Assembly: GCA_031390175.1 (NCBI GenBank)
Contig: JANMTF010000310.1
Span: 1-64,000 of the forward strand
DNA length: 64,000 nucleotides
Direction: 5' to 3'
Source: JAAFIP01 sp031390175
GTDB lineage: Bacteria > Pseudomonadota > Gammaproteobacteria > Burkholderiales > Burkholderiaceae_C
Of this stretch, positions 16,361 to 24,995 are shown one piece after another; position 1 is the stretch's first letter; every line of letters starts with the position of its first letter. Both the position numbers and the translations under genes were made by a program. The notes below the pieces were generated by a model. It did not search any database, was not told the origin of the DNA, and saw only the letters and a list, made by a program, of their open reading frames with translations.

Positions 16361-17764
16361 ATGAGAAACTCGATAGAAAAATTTTTAGCGCTGCGGTTTG
16401 CAGTTCCTCTGCTGATCGCCACGGCTCTTATCCTGGCCCTGATCAGCGAGGCGACTTACAGACGGGCCGAGGCCACCTTGACTGGCGGCATTCAATTAAC
16501 TGACGCGCGAATCGGCGCAGCACAGCTGCTTCAACTGCTCACTGACGCGGAAACCGCGCAGCGCGGCTACCTCTTGACGGCAAATTCAGCCTACATAGAG
16601 CGGCTGCGCAGCGCACAGCGCGAGTTCAACGAGAGTAGCGTCTTCCTTGAGTTTATTGGCAGCCTGGGCTCGAGCGGGCCAGCAGACGCCAGTAGAATTC
16701 GCGCCACCGTGTCTGCTAAATTTGACGAGTTGGATCGCACCACCGCGATGGCCCAGGCCGGTGACCGCACACAAGCGCTGGCGCTGGTTCAGACGGACGC
16801 GGGTAAACATCTCATGGATGAACTACAGGTGCTGTTCAAGAGCAAGCTCGCAGACGCGGCGCTCTTGCAACACGGCGCGCGTGAGCGGATCTACCAGTCC
16901 CTGTTCTTCAACCGAATCGCTGTGCTGGTGCTTTGCAGCGTACTCGCGCTGGGTCTGTACCTTTACATGCTGCGCTCGCGCTTTATTGAGCGCGGGCGCG
17001 TCGAATACCAGCGAACCCTGGAGAAAGAAGTAGCCGAAAAAACCGCTGGCCTGCGCACACTGCATGCCTGGCTGGAGACGGCACGCGAGGACGAGAAGTC
17101 CCACCTTGCACGCGAGTTGCACGATGAATTGGGCGGTATTCTCACCGCTGCAAAAATGACCACGGCACGCCTGCGTGCAAAGCTGGCGGGCGATCCCAAA
17201 ATAATGGAGTTGATGGATTCGGTGAGCCAGCGTCTGAACGAGGGCATCGCCCTGAAGCGAAGAATCATCGAAGACTTGCGGCCTTCGGCGCTGAACATGC
17301 TGGGGCTGCGGGTTGCCCTGGAAAACCTGTGCGCAGAAGTGTCGCAGCAGTTTGGTGTGCCCGTCACTGCCCAGATCGCAGACCTGCACATTGACGGCTC
17401 CGCTCAGCTGTCAGTATTTCGGGTCGTGCAGGAAGCGCTGACGAATATTGGCAAGCATGCGAAGGCGACCCGTGTCTCAGTGCGGCTGGAGCAGGTGGGG
17501 GGCGACATTGTTTTGAAGGTCGCCGACAACGGCGTGGGCTTTGATACCGGCACCAGCAAACCCGGCAGCCATGGCCTTACTGGCATGCGGTTTCGCATCG
17601 AAAGTCTGGGCGGCACAGTGTCTGTGGTCTCATCTGCGCACCAAGGCGTCACCATCTTCGCCAGGCTGCCTAAGCTGCCTGATGTACCCGCAGAGGTACC
17701 CGCAGAGGTACTCGCAGAGGTGCCCGCAGAGGTGCCTGGCACCAGGCCATCAGGGCTGGCTTAG
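16361..17764 (+). CDS. CHASE3-domain sensor histidine kinase (NarL-type HisKA_3), orphan
   Basis: 467-residue membrane sensor kinase. TM1 (about 12-30), a periplasmic CHASE3 domain (about 40-180, with TDAETAQRGYLLT), TM2 (about 184-203), a short coiled coil, and HisKA_3 with the phosphoacceptor in LARELHDELGGILTAAKM (His254). The HATPase domain has QEALTNIGKHA and DNGVGFD. The kinase class normally pairs with a LuxR/NarL-type response regulator, but none is adjacent. The C-terminus carries a Val-Pro-Ala-Glu repeat encoded by a 12-bp tandem DNA repeat. It is convergent with pdeM, 9 bases away. Confidence 0.92.
   Translation: MRNSIEKFLALRFAVPLLIATALILALISEATYRRAEATLTGGIQLTDARIGAAQLLQLLTDAETAQRGYLLTANSAYIERLRSAQREFNESSVFLEFIGSLGSSGPADASRIRATVSAKFDELDRTTAMAQAGDRTQALALVQTDAGKHLMDELQVLFKSKLADAALLQHGARERIYQSLFFNRIAVLVLCSVLALGLYLYMLRSRFIERGRVEYQRTLEKEVAEKTAGLRTLHAWLETAREDEKSHLARELHDELGGILTAAKMTTARLRAKLAGDPKIMELMDSVSQRLNEGIALKRRIIEDLRPSALNMLGLRVALENLCAEVSQQFGVPVTAQIADLHIDGSAQLSVFRVVQEALTNIGKHAKATRVSVRLEQVGGDIVLKVADNGVGFDTGTSKPGSHGLTGMRFRIESLGGTVSVVSSAHQGVTIFARLPKLPDVPAEVPAEVLAEVPAEVPGTRPSGLA
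17684..17731 (+). repeat. 12-bp tandem repeat inside the kinase C-terminus
   Basis: Four head-to-tail units of GTACCCGCAGAG (two exact; the third reads GTACTCGCAGAG and the fourth GTGCCCGCAGAG) plus a partial fifth, encoding repeats of Val-Pro-Ala-Glu or Val-Leu-Ala-Glu. The unit keeps frame, so copy-number change would only lengthen the tail. Confidence 0.8.
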
Positions 17765-17773
17765 ATCGTGGTG

Positions 17774-18439
17774 CTACACCGGCCAGATGCCGGTGCCATC
17801 GGTGATGAAAACACGGCTTGACGCTGCCACTTGCACGGCGTGGCCTCCCGTGAATTCACCGAACGAAGGAAGCAGCGTCATCTTGTCGGTGATATGAAAG
17901 CAGGGCAGTCGAAGGCGTTGGCGGCCCAGCCCCTGGAGCTGATACACCGGATGCACATGGCCTGCAATCACGTGCAAGATGGCAGGCTCGGTGCACGCCA
18001 CCATGGGCGTGTGCCGCAGCGCAAAAGGCGCGTGCACATAGGGTTCGTTCAGCACCTCCATGCCCAGTGTGCCTGGCGGGTCCCCGGCACGCAGGTCGTG
18101 GTTGCCGCGCACCAGTGTGCACACCAGTGCTGCACGGCGCTGGCGCCAGGCGTGCAATGCGGCCAGTGTGGCCTGCGCATGGGATGCAGGTGCGTGCAAA
18201 AAGTCGCCCAAAAAAACCAGCTCACGCACGGCATAGGCAGCCAGCATCGCGTCCAGCCGCAGCAGGTTGGCCGCTGTGGTGCCGCGCGGCACGGGCTGGC
18301 CCAGCGCGCGGTAGGCCGCGGCCTTGCCAAAGTGCGCATCTGCAATGCACAGCATTTGCTGCTGCGGCCAATACAGCGCCTTGCCTGCCAACAGCAGCAC
18401 CTCACAGCCCGCCAGCTGCAATGCAATCTCCCGCTTCAT
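17774..18439 (-). CDS. pdeM: Ligase-associated DNA damage response endonuclease PdeM
   Basis: 221-residue calcineurin-like metallophosphoesterase of the ligase-associated PdeM group. Metal-binding motifs are all present: ADAHFGKA (motif I), GDFLHAP (II), RGNHDLRAG (III), and AGHVHPVYQL (V). PdeM is the last gene of a four-gene DNA repair cassette, and its ATG overlaps the helicase stop by 4 bases. The role is presumed nucleolytic end processing. Motif order, length and context make the assignment strong. Confidence 0.92.
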   Translation of the reverse strand: MKREIALQLAGCEVLLLAGKALYWPQQQMLCIADAHFGKAAAYRALGQPVPRGTTAANLLRLDAMLAAYAVRELVFLGDFLHAPASHAQATLAALHAWRQRRAALVCTLVRGNHDLRAGDPPGTLGMEVLNEPYVHAPFALRHTPMVACTEPAILHVIAGHVHPVYQLQGLGRQRLRLPCFHITDKMTLLPSFGEFTGGHAVQVAASSRVFITDGTGIWPV

Positions 18440-20997
18440 CGCACACGGCCCGGTGCACTGGCTGCTTTTTCCAAGTCTGCCACCATGCGTGCAATGCGGT
18501 CTGAGAGCTTTTCTGAGGTGACGCTCTCTCGCAAGCGCTCGACCACCAGCGGGAAGGCCAACGGCGTGGCACGTTCAATGGTTTGCCATCGCAGCGCCTT
18601 GGTTTGCAGTTGCCCAAGTGTTGCCTCAAGGCGCTGGATATCCAGTTCATCACGCAGCACCTCGTGCTGCGACTGCGTGAGCAGCAGGTTACCCGCGTCA
18701 TACTTGCGAAAAACTTCGAAGAACAAGCTGGAGGATGCTTGTAGCTGCTTGGCACTCTTGGACGCACCGGGAAAGCCGTTGAAGACCAGCCCTGCAATGC
18801 GCGCGATCTCGCGAAATCGGCGCTGCGCCAGCTCGCTGGCGTTCAAACTGGCCAGCACATCGGGCAGCAAATGCTGGGCGCTGAACAGTTCAGGCGTAAT
18901 GGCCCGCGTCCAGTCAATTTCAACCGCTGAAAGCATCTCCAGTCCATAGTCATTGACCGCGATGGAAAAGGTATTTGGCTGATGGCGGGCGATGCGCCAG
19001 GCCAGCAGGCTGGCCAGGCCCAGGTGCACGTTGCGCCCGGAAAACGGGTACAAGAACAGATGCCAGCCATCGCGAGAACGCAGCGTTTCTGCCAGCAAGA
19101 TGCTTGCCGTGGGCAAAGCCGACCAGCGCGCCTGCAGGTCCAGCAGTGGCTTTAGCAATCTCATTTCAGGGCCGTCAAAATGGCCCTGTGCCGCAGCATC
19201 CAGGCGGGTCACCATCGCAGCAGACAACTCGTTGGAGATCGACATGCGTCCACCACTCCAGCGCGGCACCGCGGGCTTTTTTCCTTTCGCCGGGCGGACA
19301 TACGCTGTCATTTCATGCACGCGAACCAGTTCCAGCAAGCGGCCTGCGAACAGCAGGTGGTCACCCGGTTTCAGCCGGGCCACAAAGCTCTCCTCCAGCG
19401 TGCCCAGCGACTTGCCAGCGCCCCCTTTGCTGTCACCTTTGCTGTAGAACTTGACTGCCATACTGGCATCACTCACAATCGTGCCGATGCTCATCCGGTG
19501 GCGCCGCGCGAGCTGCGCGTCGGGCACACGCCAGACACCGTGTACGTCGGGAATGGCACGGTGGTAGTCTGGGTAGGCACCCAGCGAGCTGCCTCCGTTT
19601 CTCACAAACGCCAAGGCCCACTGCCATTCGCTTTCAGTCAGATCGCGGTACGCAAAAGCGGTCTTGACCTCGGCCTGCAGCGCATCCGCGATGAAGCCAC
19701 CGCCCAGAGCCACGGTGACCAAATGCTGTACCAAAACGTCCAGCGGCTTGTGTGGCGACACCCGCGGCTCAATGGCACGTGCGGCCACGGCATCCTGCGC
19801 AGCAACAGACTCCAACAGCTCCAGGCTGTGGGTGGGCACCAGTGTGAGCCGTGAGGGCCGCCCCGGCGCGTGGCCAGAACGCCCAGCGCGCTGCATCAAG
19901 CGCGCGACGCCCTTGGGCGAGCCAATTTGCAACACACGTTCGACTGGTAAAAAATCGACACCCAAATCCAGGCTGGAGGTACACACCACGCATTTCAGCC
20001 GCCCCTCTTTCAGTGCCAGCTCCACCCACTCGCGTACCTTGCGGTCTAGCGAGCCGTGGTGCAGTGCCATCAGCCCAGCCCAGTCAGGCTGCGCCTCAAG
20101 CAGCGCCTGAAACCACAGCTCTGACTGCGAGCGGGTGTTGGTAAAGATGAGTGACGTGGCGCTGCCTTGCACTTGGGCCACCACCTGCGCCAGCATGCGC
20201 AAACCCAGATGGCCCGCCCAGGGGAAGCGCTCCAAACTGCTTGGCAATAGCGTATCCACACGCAGCTCTTTAGCCTGCTTGCCTTGCACCATGACACCGT
20301 CACCGTACGGCACCAACACTTCCAGCGCATAGGCCAGATTGCCCAAGGTGGCAGACAAGCCCCAGGTGATGAGCGCCGCCTGCCACTGCCGCAGCCGCGC
20401 CAAGGCCAACTGCAACTGCACCCCCCGTTTGTTGCCCATCAGCTCATGCCATTCGTCCACCACCACCATGCGCAGGTTGGCAAACAGCGTGATGGCGTCA
20501 GGCCGGCTGAGCAGCAGGGTCAGGCTCTCGGGTGTGGTGATCAGCGCCGTAGGCAAGCGGCGCGCCTGCCGGGCGCGCTCTGCGCTGGACGTGTCGCCAC
20601 TGCGCACGCCAACGCTCCACGGCAAGTTCAGCTCCTCCAGGGGAGCCTTGAGCGCACGCTCAGTGTCTGCGGCCAATGCCCGCATCGGCGTGATCCACAG
20701 CACCGTGAGCGGCGGCGCGGGCAGGGCGCGCTTTTTTGCCACCGCACCAGGTGCAGGCGTGGCTGCTTTTGCTGGGCTGGCGTAGCGGTTCAAGGCTGCC
20801 AGCCAGACCGCATAGGTTTTGCCCGAACCGGTGGTGGCATGCAGTAGCCCAGACCTGCCTTGGGCCACGGCCTGCCACACCTCGCGCTGAAACGCAAAGG
20901 CCTTCCATCCATGCTGCTTGAACCATCCATCCGCCCATGTGTCTGGCACCCGCACAGGCTTGGCGCTTGCCACAGCCGGGTCTGCGCGCCGGGTCAA
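18436..20997 (-). CDS. Ligase-associated DNA damage response DEXH-box helicase (Lhr-like)
   Basis: 853-residue superfamily 2 helicase of the Lhr type found in ligase-associated repair operons. Walker A is LLHATTGSGKTYAVWLAALN, Walker B is the DEXH variant VVVDEWHEL, motif III is GLSATLGN, and motif VI is LMQRAGRSGHAPGRPS. The C-terminal half is the Lhr-specific winged-helix and beta-barrel region. Lhr-family enzymes translocate 3' to 5' on single-stranded DNA. It overlaps the ligase gene upstream and pdeM downstream by 4 bases each. Confidence 0.94.
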   Translation of the reverse strand: MTRRADPAVASAKPVRVPDTWADGWFKQHGWKAFAFQREVWQAVAQGRSGLLHATTGSGKTYAVWLAALNRYASPAKAATPAPGAVAKKRALPAPPLTVLWITPMRALAADTERALKAPLEELNLPWSVGVRSGDTSSAERARQARRLPTALITTPESLTLLLSRPDAITLFANLRMVVVDEWHELMGNKRGVQLQLALARLRQWQAALITWGLSATLGNLAYALEVLVPYGDGVMVQGKQAKELRVDTLLPSSLERFPWAGHLGLRMLAQVVAQVQGSATSLIFTNTRSQSELWFQALLEAQPDWAGLMALHHGSLDRKVREWVELALKEGRLKCVVCTSSLDLGVDFLPVERVLQIGSPKGVARLMQRAGRSGHAPGRPSRLTLVPTHSLELLESVAAQDAVAARAIEPRVSPHKPLDVLVQHLVTVALGGGFIADALQAEVKTAFAYRDLTESEWQWALAFVRNGGSSLGAYPDYHRAIPDVHGVWRVPDAQLARRHRMSIGTIVSDASMAVKFYSKGDSKGGAGKSLGTLEESFVARLKPGDHLLFAGRLLELVRVHEMTAYVRPAKGKKPAVPRWSGGRMSISNELSAAMVTRLDAAAQGHFDGPEMRLLKPLLDLQARWSALPTASILLAETLRSRDGWHLFLYPFSGRNVHLGLASLLAWRIARHQPNTFSIAVNDYGLEMLSAVEIDWTRAITPELFSAQHLLPDVLASLNASELAQRRFREIARIAGLVFNGFPGASKSAKQLQASSSLFFEVFRKYDAGNLLLTQSQHEVLRDELDIQRLEATLGQLQTKALRWQTIERATPLAFPLVVERLRESVTSEKLSDRIARMVADLEKAASAPGRVR

Positions 20998-22664
20998 CTT
21001 ACACGCTCCGCAGTGACGGAGCCCGGCAGCAGTGCACGCAATGACTCCAGCGTATCCGCCTGGTTCAGCGGCTTGTCCTGGCGCCAGCGCAACATCCGCG
21101 GAAAACGCACGGCAATACCGCTTTTGTGGCGCGTGCTCAGCGAGATGCCTTCAAAGCCCAGCTCGAACACCAGAGTGGGCGTGACGCTTCGGACCGGCCC
21201 AAATTTTTCAATCGTGGTTTTGCGGATGATGGCGTCAACCTGGCGCATCTGGGCATCCGTCAGGCCAGAGTAGGCCTTGGCAAACGGCACCAGCTTTCGG
21301 CCTGGCGCTCCTTGCGGAGCGTCCCACACCGCAAAGGTAAAGTCGGTGTACAGGCTGGCTCGCCGGCCGTGGCCTGCTTGGGCGTAGATCAACACAGCGT
21401 CCACGGTGTAGGGGTCAATCTTCCATTTCCACCACACACCTACGTCCTTCGTGCGGCCCACGCCGTACTGCGCGGATACTTGTTTCAACATCAAGCCTTC
21501 CACACCCAGCTGCCGGGCTTTGGCGCGTTGGCTTGCAAAGTCGGCCCAGCTGTCGCCCTGCAGCACAGCCGACATCAAAAGCTGCGGCTGGGCCACCTGC
21601 GTTACCAGTGGGACAAGCTGCTCGCGCCGGGCCGCCTGCGGCTGTTGGCGAATGTCCGCTCCCTGCCACTCCAGCAAGTCATACGCCAGCATCGCTACGG
21701 GTACTTGAGCCAAGAGTTTGGCGCCCAGCGTCTTGCGGCCAATGCGTTGCTGCAGCAGTGCAAATGCCTGCACCTGCGCATCTTTCCACACCACAAGCTC
21801 ACCGTCCAGCACGGTGCCATCAGGCAATTGGGCGGCCAGTGCGGCCAGCTCTGGAAAACGCTCAGTCACCAGCTCTTCGCCGCGCGACCAGATCCATATC
21901 TGCCCCTCACGCTTGACCAGTTGCGCGCGAATGCCGTCCCACTTCCACTCCACATGCCACAGGCCAGGGTCGCCCAACTGCGCATCCAACGTGGCAGTGT
22001 CGGTTTGCAGCGCATGCGCAAGGAAGAACGGATACGGTTGGCCCGGGTCGCGAGCATCCTGCACGTCATCGCCTGCCACTGCGATCAGGCGCTCATACAG
22101 CGCAGCGGTGGGCCGCGCAGAGAGGTCGGTATAGCCCACCATGCGCTGGGCAATGCGCTTGGCATCCATGCCACTCAAAGCGGCCAGCGCACGGGTTACC
22201 AGCAGGCGCGACACGCCCACCCGAAAACTGCCCGTGATCAATTTAATAAACACCAGTTGGCTGGCGCGGTCCAGCTGCTGCAACAGTGGCATAAGGCGTG
22301 CCACCAGCTGCTCGGGTGCAGCGCTGCGCAGCGGCAGCAGGCGATCTTCTACCCACAGGGCCAGCCCTTCCGGCGACGCGTTTTGCGACAGCGGCAACAG
22401 CAGGGTGATGGTTTCTGCCAGATCCCCCACCGCCTCGTAGCTTTCTTCGAACAACCACAGCGGCAGGCCGCTGCTCTGGACAGCCAGCTCGCGCAGCAGT
22501 TTGGTAGGCACTACCCGGCGCGGCCTGCCGCCGGCCAGAAAATACACCGCCCAAGCCGCGTCGGCTGGTGTAGCCACCTGCAAGTAATTTTGCAGCAGCA
22601 TGAGTTTGCTGTTGCTGCTGGTGGTGGCGTCCAGCTGGGTGTAGAGGTCGGCAAACGCTTTCAT
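20994..22664 (-). CDS. ATP-dependent DNA ligase (repair-operon type)
   Basis: 556-residue ATP-dependent DNA ligase. An N-terminal helical DNA-binding domain (about 1-210) is followed by the adenylation domain with the nucleophilic lysine in EWKWDGIRAQLV (Lys241, motif I), WSRGEELVTERFPE, VLDGELVVWKD (motif III) and EGLMLKQ (motif IV), then an OB-fold with WWKWKIDPYTVDAVLIYAQ (motif V region). It is the ATP-dependent ligase of the exonuclease-ligase-helicase-PdeM cassette, distinct from LigD-type NHEJ ligases because there is no Ku or polymerase domain. It overlaps both neighbours by 4 bases. Confidence 0.94.
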   Translation of the reverse strand: MKAFADLYTQLDATTSSNSKLMLLQNYLQVATPADAAWAVYFLAGGRPRRVVPTKLLRELAVQSSGLPLWLFEESYEAVGDLAETITLLLPLSQNASPEGLALWVEDRLLPLRSAAPEQLVARLMPLLQQLDRASQLVFIKLITGSFRVGVSRLLVTRALAALSGMDAKRIAQRMVGYTDLSARPTAALYERLIAVAGDDVQDARDPGQPYPFFLAHALQTDTATLDAQLGDPGLWHVEWKWDGIRAQLVKREGQIWIWSRGEELVTERFPELAALAAQLPDGTVLDGELVVWKDAQVQAFALLQQRIGRKTLGAKLLAQVPVAMLAYDLLEWQGADIRQQPQAARREQLVPLVTQVAQPQLLMSAVLQGDSWADFASQRAKARQLGVEGLMLKQVSAQYGVGRTKDVGVWWKWKIDPYTVDAVLIYAQAGHGRRASLYTDFTFAVWDAPQGAPGRKLVPFAKAYSGLTDAQMRQVDAIIRKTTIEKFGPVRSVTPTLVFELGFEGISLSTRHKSGIAVRFPRMLRWRQDKPLNQADTLESLRALLPGSVTAERVS

Positions 22665-23722
22665 GGGGGCGCTGCCTGGGACGTCGGCTCGGAACTGGTA
22701 GCGGGTTTGCTATCAGTGGGGTAGTCCAGCGCGTCTGCCTCTTCGTTGCCGTACTCGGTGACAAAACCCTGTGCCTGCAAGCCCTGTTCGCCCAGCCATC
22801 GCACCATCACCTCGACCTGCCCATGCGTGACAAACACGCGCTGCGCACCAGTGGCCGCAATGGCGCGCTGCAGGCCTGGCCAGTCGGCATGGTCAGAGAC
22901 CACAAAGCCTCTGTCCACCCCGCGCCTGCGCCGCGTGCCGCGCAGGTGCATCCAGCCGCTGGCAAAGCCGTCGGCATAGTCGCCAAAGCGTTTCATCCAC
23001 GGCGTACCCTGGGCCGAGGGTGGCGCCAGCACCATGCTGCTTCGCAACTGGGCAGTGTCGGTCATGTCCGCTGCCGCGTACGTGGGCGGCAATCGCACGC
23101 CAGCCTCGCGGTAAATCTGGTTCAAAGGCGCCATGGCACCGTGCGCCACGATGGGCCCGATGCTCGGGTCAAGCCCCGACAGCAAGCGCTGCGCCTTGCC
23201 CAGGGCATAGCAAAACAGCACGCTGGTGCGCTGGTTGGCCGCGTTGCTCTGCCACCAGGCGTTGATATCAGCAAACAGCTCGGGCTGAGGGATCCAGCGG
23301 TAAATGGGCAGGCCGAAGGTTGATTCGGTGATGAAGGTATGGCAGCGCACTGGCTCAAACGGCGCGCAGGTGCCGTCGTCCTCCAGCTTGTAGTCGCCCG
23401 AGGCCACCCATACCTGGCCTTGGTGCTCCAACCGCACCTGGGCCGAGCCCAACACATGCCCGGCGGGATGCAGGCTGACGGTCACTCCGTGGTGGTTAAG
23501 GGTCTGGCCATAGGCCAGTGTGTCCAGGGCAATGTCAGCGCCCAGCCGCTTGCGCAAAATCGGCGCTCCCGGTGCCGCCGTCAAGTAGTGGCCATTGCCA
23601 GGGCGCGCATGGTCGCTGTGGCCATGCGTGATGACGGCACGGTCTACCTTGCGCCAGGGGTCAATGTAGAAGTTGCCTGGTGGGCAATAAAGGCCTTCGG
23701 GCCGCGCAACAACAAGGTCCAT
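22661..23722 (-). CDS. Ligase-associated DNA damage response exonuclease (metallo-beta-lactamase/SNM1-like)
   Basis: 353-residue metallo-beta-lactamase-fold nuclease of the beta-CASP/SNM1-like group. The zinc motif HxHxDH is clear in ITHGHSDHARPGNGHY (His33, His35, Asp37, His38). Further motifs are PAGHVLGSAQV, ESTFGLP and VSDHADWPGL. It is the first gene of the four-gene repair operon. Its start at 23722 abuts the non-coding repeat block, so the promoter must lie within about 200 bases of the outermost REP-like unit. The proposed role is trimming damaged DNA ends before sealing. Confidence 0.93.
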   Translation of the reverse strand: MDLVVARPEGLYCPPGNFYIDPWRKVDRAVITHGHSDHARPGNGHYLTAAPGAPILRKRLGADIALDTLAYGQTLNHHGVTVSLHPAGHVLGSAQVRLEHQGQVWVASGDYKLEDDGTCAPFEPVRCHTFITESTFGLPIYRWIPQPELFADINAWWQSNAANQRTSVLFCYALGKAQRLLSGLDPSIGPIVAHGAMAPLNQIYREAGVRLPPTYAAADMTDTAQLRSSMVLAPPSAQGTPWMKRFGDYADGFASGWMHLRGTRRRRGVDRGFVVSDHADWPGLQRAIAATGAQRVFVTHGQVEVMVRWLGEQGLQAQGFVTEYGNEEADALDYPTDSKPATSSEPTSQAAPP

Positions 23723-23910
23723 TGAATCGGCAGCTCAGTGGCTCAGCCTTGCAGCGTCAAGTGGGGTGAGGGGCAGGTACACACCGATTTATTATTCACT
23801 CTATTGCCATTGTGCGCTCCGTCTACCGCCTTAAGCCCTAAAAAGTGGGTGCTGCTGGCACGGTTAACTCAGGCCCTATGTGATGTGCAGCGGGCAGATC
23901 CGGCGTCGAA

Positions 23911-24107
23911 GCAAAGGGGTCAGAGAAGCAAAGGGGTCGGATCAAAATTCAGAGCAAATGGGGTCAGATCAAAATTCAGGAAGACCATCAGTTCGGAGCG
24001 TGCAACGCCATAACGAAATTTTGCTCTGACCCCTTTTGCGGAGCCTCCGGCGAGTGAGGTCTTGCCTGCCCCTTCTGCGCGCAAAGAGTCCCTTGCACAG
24101 ACCTCGC
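23911..24107 (+). repeat. REP-like repeat cluster, left copy
   Basis: Three direct units beginning GCAAAGGGGTC or GCAAATGGGGTC (23911, 23928, 23954), the last two continuing with RGATCAAAATTCAG, then the related unit in reverse (CTCTGACCCCTTTTGCG, ending 24040). The 87 bases at 23954-24040 recur as a reverse complement at 24638-24724 with few differences, and similarity extends to 24107. GGGGTCAGATCAAAATT-type units are known to me as flanks of REP-associated (Y1) transposase genes; none is present here. Confidence 0.75.
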
Positions 24108-24274
24108 AACTTGCGCCAGAGCGAGCAAGAAGGGGTTTGCGGGCTACTGTGACGTGCCGGGCTGGCGGGCTGGCGCACTTGGTGGGCGGGTGGTTCTGAC
24201 CGCCTGTAGGTGTCCGCAAACGCCCCGCTGCCCCTGCAGGCACCCGCATACCCATTGCAACGCGCTACATATAC

Positions 24275-24420
24275 AGGAGCTACTCCCGCATTATTTTATT
24301 GGGCTGCAGAGCGATTAGTATCCTAAAAAGGCCTCAAAATCGTGTGTTCAGCACTTTTTCGTGCTAGGGAGGTTGTGGGCGAGCCTGCGAGGTACACTAA
24401 ATTATGCGAATTTATGTACC
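24275..24420 (+). repeat. Inverted repeat arm A (left)
   Basis: About 146 bases matching 24824-24969 as a highly similar reverse complement. The inner 30 bases (24391-24420) are an exact reverse complement of 24824-24853 and form an imperfect palindrome, GGTACA...TGTACC around an AT-rich centre. The outer part contains CTCCCGCAT..ATTGGGCTGC and AAAAAGGCCTCAAAATCG, resembling abundant intergenic repeats of Comamonadaceae. Confidence 0.75.
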
Positions 24421-24574
24421 TGGCCATAACGTGGACAATTCACTTCTTAGTTTGATTGTTTGGTAGTGGAAATATCCCGTCAGTTATCAATGGAATGCTG
24501 AAACAATCGGTATTTTCACTTTTGATGAAGCGATGCAATGATGCGTACTTCTCAAAAGTCAGCTCACGCGAGCC

Positions 24575-24765
24575 GCGAGGTCTGCGCAAGGGACTCTTCG
24601 CTGGCAGAAGAGAAACGCCCGCACGCGCCGGAAACGACGCAAAAGGGGTCAGAGCAAAATTTCGTTATAGCGTTGCGCGCTCCGAACCGAGGGTCGTCCT
24701 GAATTTTGATCTGACCCCATTTGCTTTTGGAGGGTCAGCCTGAATTTTGATCTGACCCCATTTGC
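24575..24765 (-). repeat. REP-like repeat cluster, right copy (inverted)
   Basis: Reverse-oriented copy of the left cluster. 24638-24724 mirrors 23954-24040, 24575-24637 mirrors 24041-24107, and an extra 27-base unit at 24739-24765 repeats the GCAAATGGGGTCAGATC pattern on the minus strand. Confidence 0.75.
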
Positions 24766-24823
24766 TTCTAAGCAGGATCTACCCACTACAAATCACATGG
24801 AGCCATTTTCTGGGTTCTGGTAA

Positions 24824-24969
24824 GGTACATAAATTCGCATAATTTAGTGTACCTCGCAGGCTCGCCCACAGCCTCGTTAGCACGAAAAAGTGCTGAAAAC
24901 CCGATTTTGAGGCCTTTTTAAGATACTAATCGCTCTGCAGCCCAATAGAATGATGCGGGAGCAGCTATT
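24824..24969 (-). repeat. Inverted repeat arm A' (right)
   Basis: Partner of 24275-24420. It ends 27 bases before the stop codon of the Crp/Fnr gene, so it lies in the 3' untranslated region of the phytochrome operon and may form a very long hairpin with arm A in RNA that reads through. Confidence 0.75.
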
Positions 24970-24995
24970 TTTTTGGTAGTGCCTGGCACACCCAG

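Larger units (their letters stand above)
23723..24995. other. Non-coding block built from two nested inverted-repeat pairs
   Basis: About 1.27 kb without a credible gene, between the repair operon and the last gene of the phytochrome operon. In order: REP-like cluster (23911-24107), an unpaired stretch, arm A (24275-24420), a spacer (24421-24574), the inverted REP-like cluster (24575-24765), and arm A' (24824-24969). Short frames here, including a 95-codon one at 24456, consist of repeat sequence and are not real genes. Confidence 0.8.

Noticed and set aside
17831..18949. 372-codon open frame on the plus strand opposite pdeM and the helicase
   Set aside because: Antisense shadow of two genes with clear catalytic motifs; composition is Cys/His/Gln-rich and unlike a real protein.
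21126..22724. 532-codon open frame on the plus strand opposite the DNA ligase gene
   Set aside because: It lies entirely antisense to a gene with full ligase motifs. Its translation is rich in His, Gln and Arg with no domain pattern, as expected of a shadow frame in GC-rich sequence.
24456..24743. 95-codon frame in the repeat block
   Set aside because: It runs through the REP-like inverted copy (24575-24765); its C-terminal residues are the translation of repeat units.
23911..24765. Repeated GGGGTCAGATC units considered as a CRISPR array
   Set aside because: Units are adjacent or irregularly spaced, occur in both orientations, have no regular unique spacers, and there are no cas genes.
24391..24853. 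Mirror-image 30-base palindromes considered as phage or integron attachment sites
   Set aside because: No integrase gene and no cargo gene lie between or beside them; treated as part of the repeat arms only.
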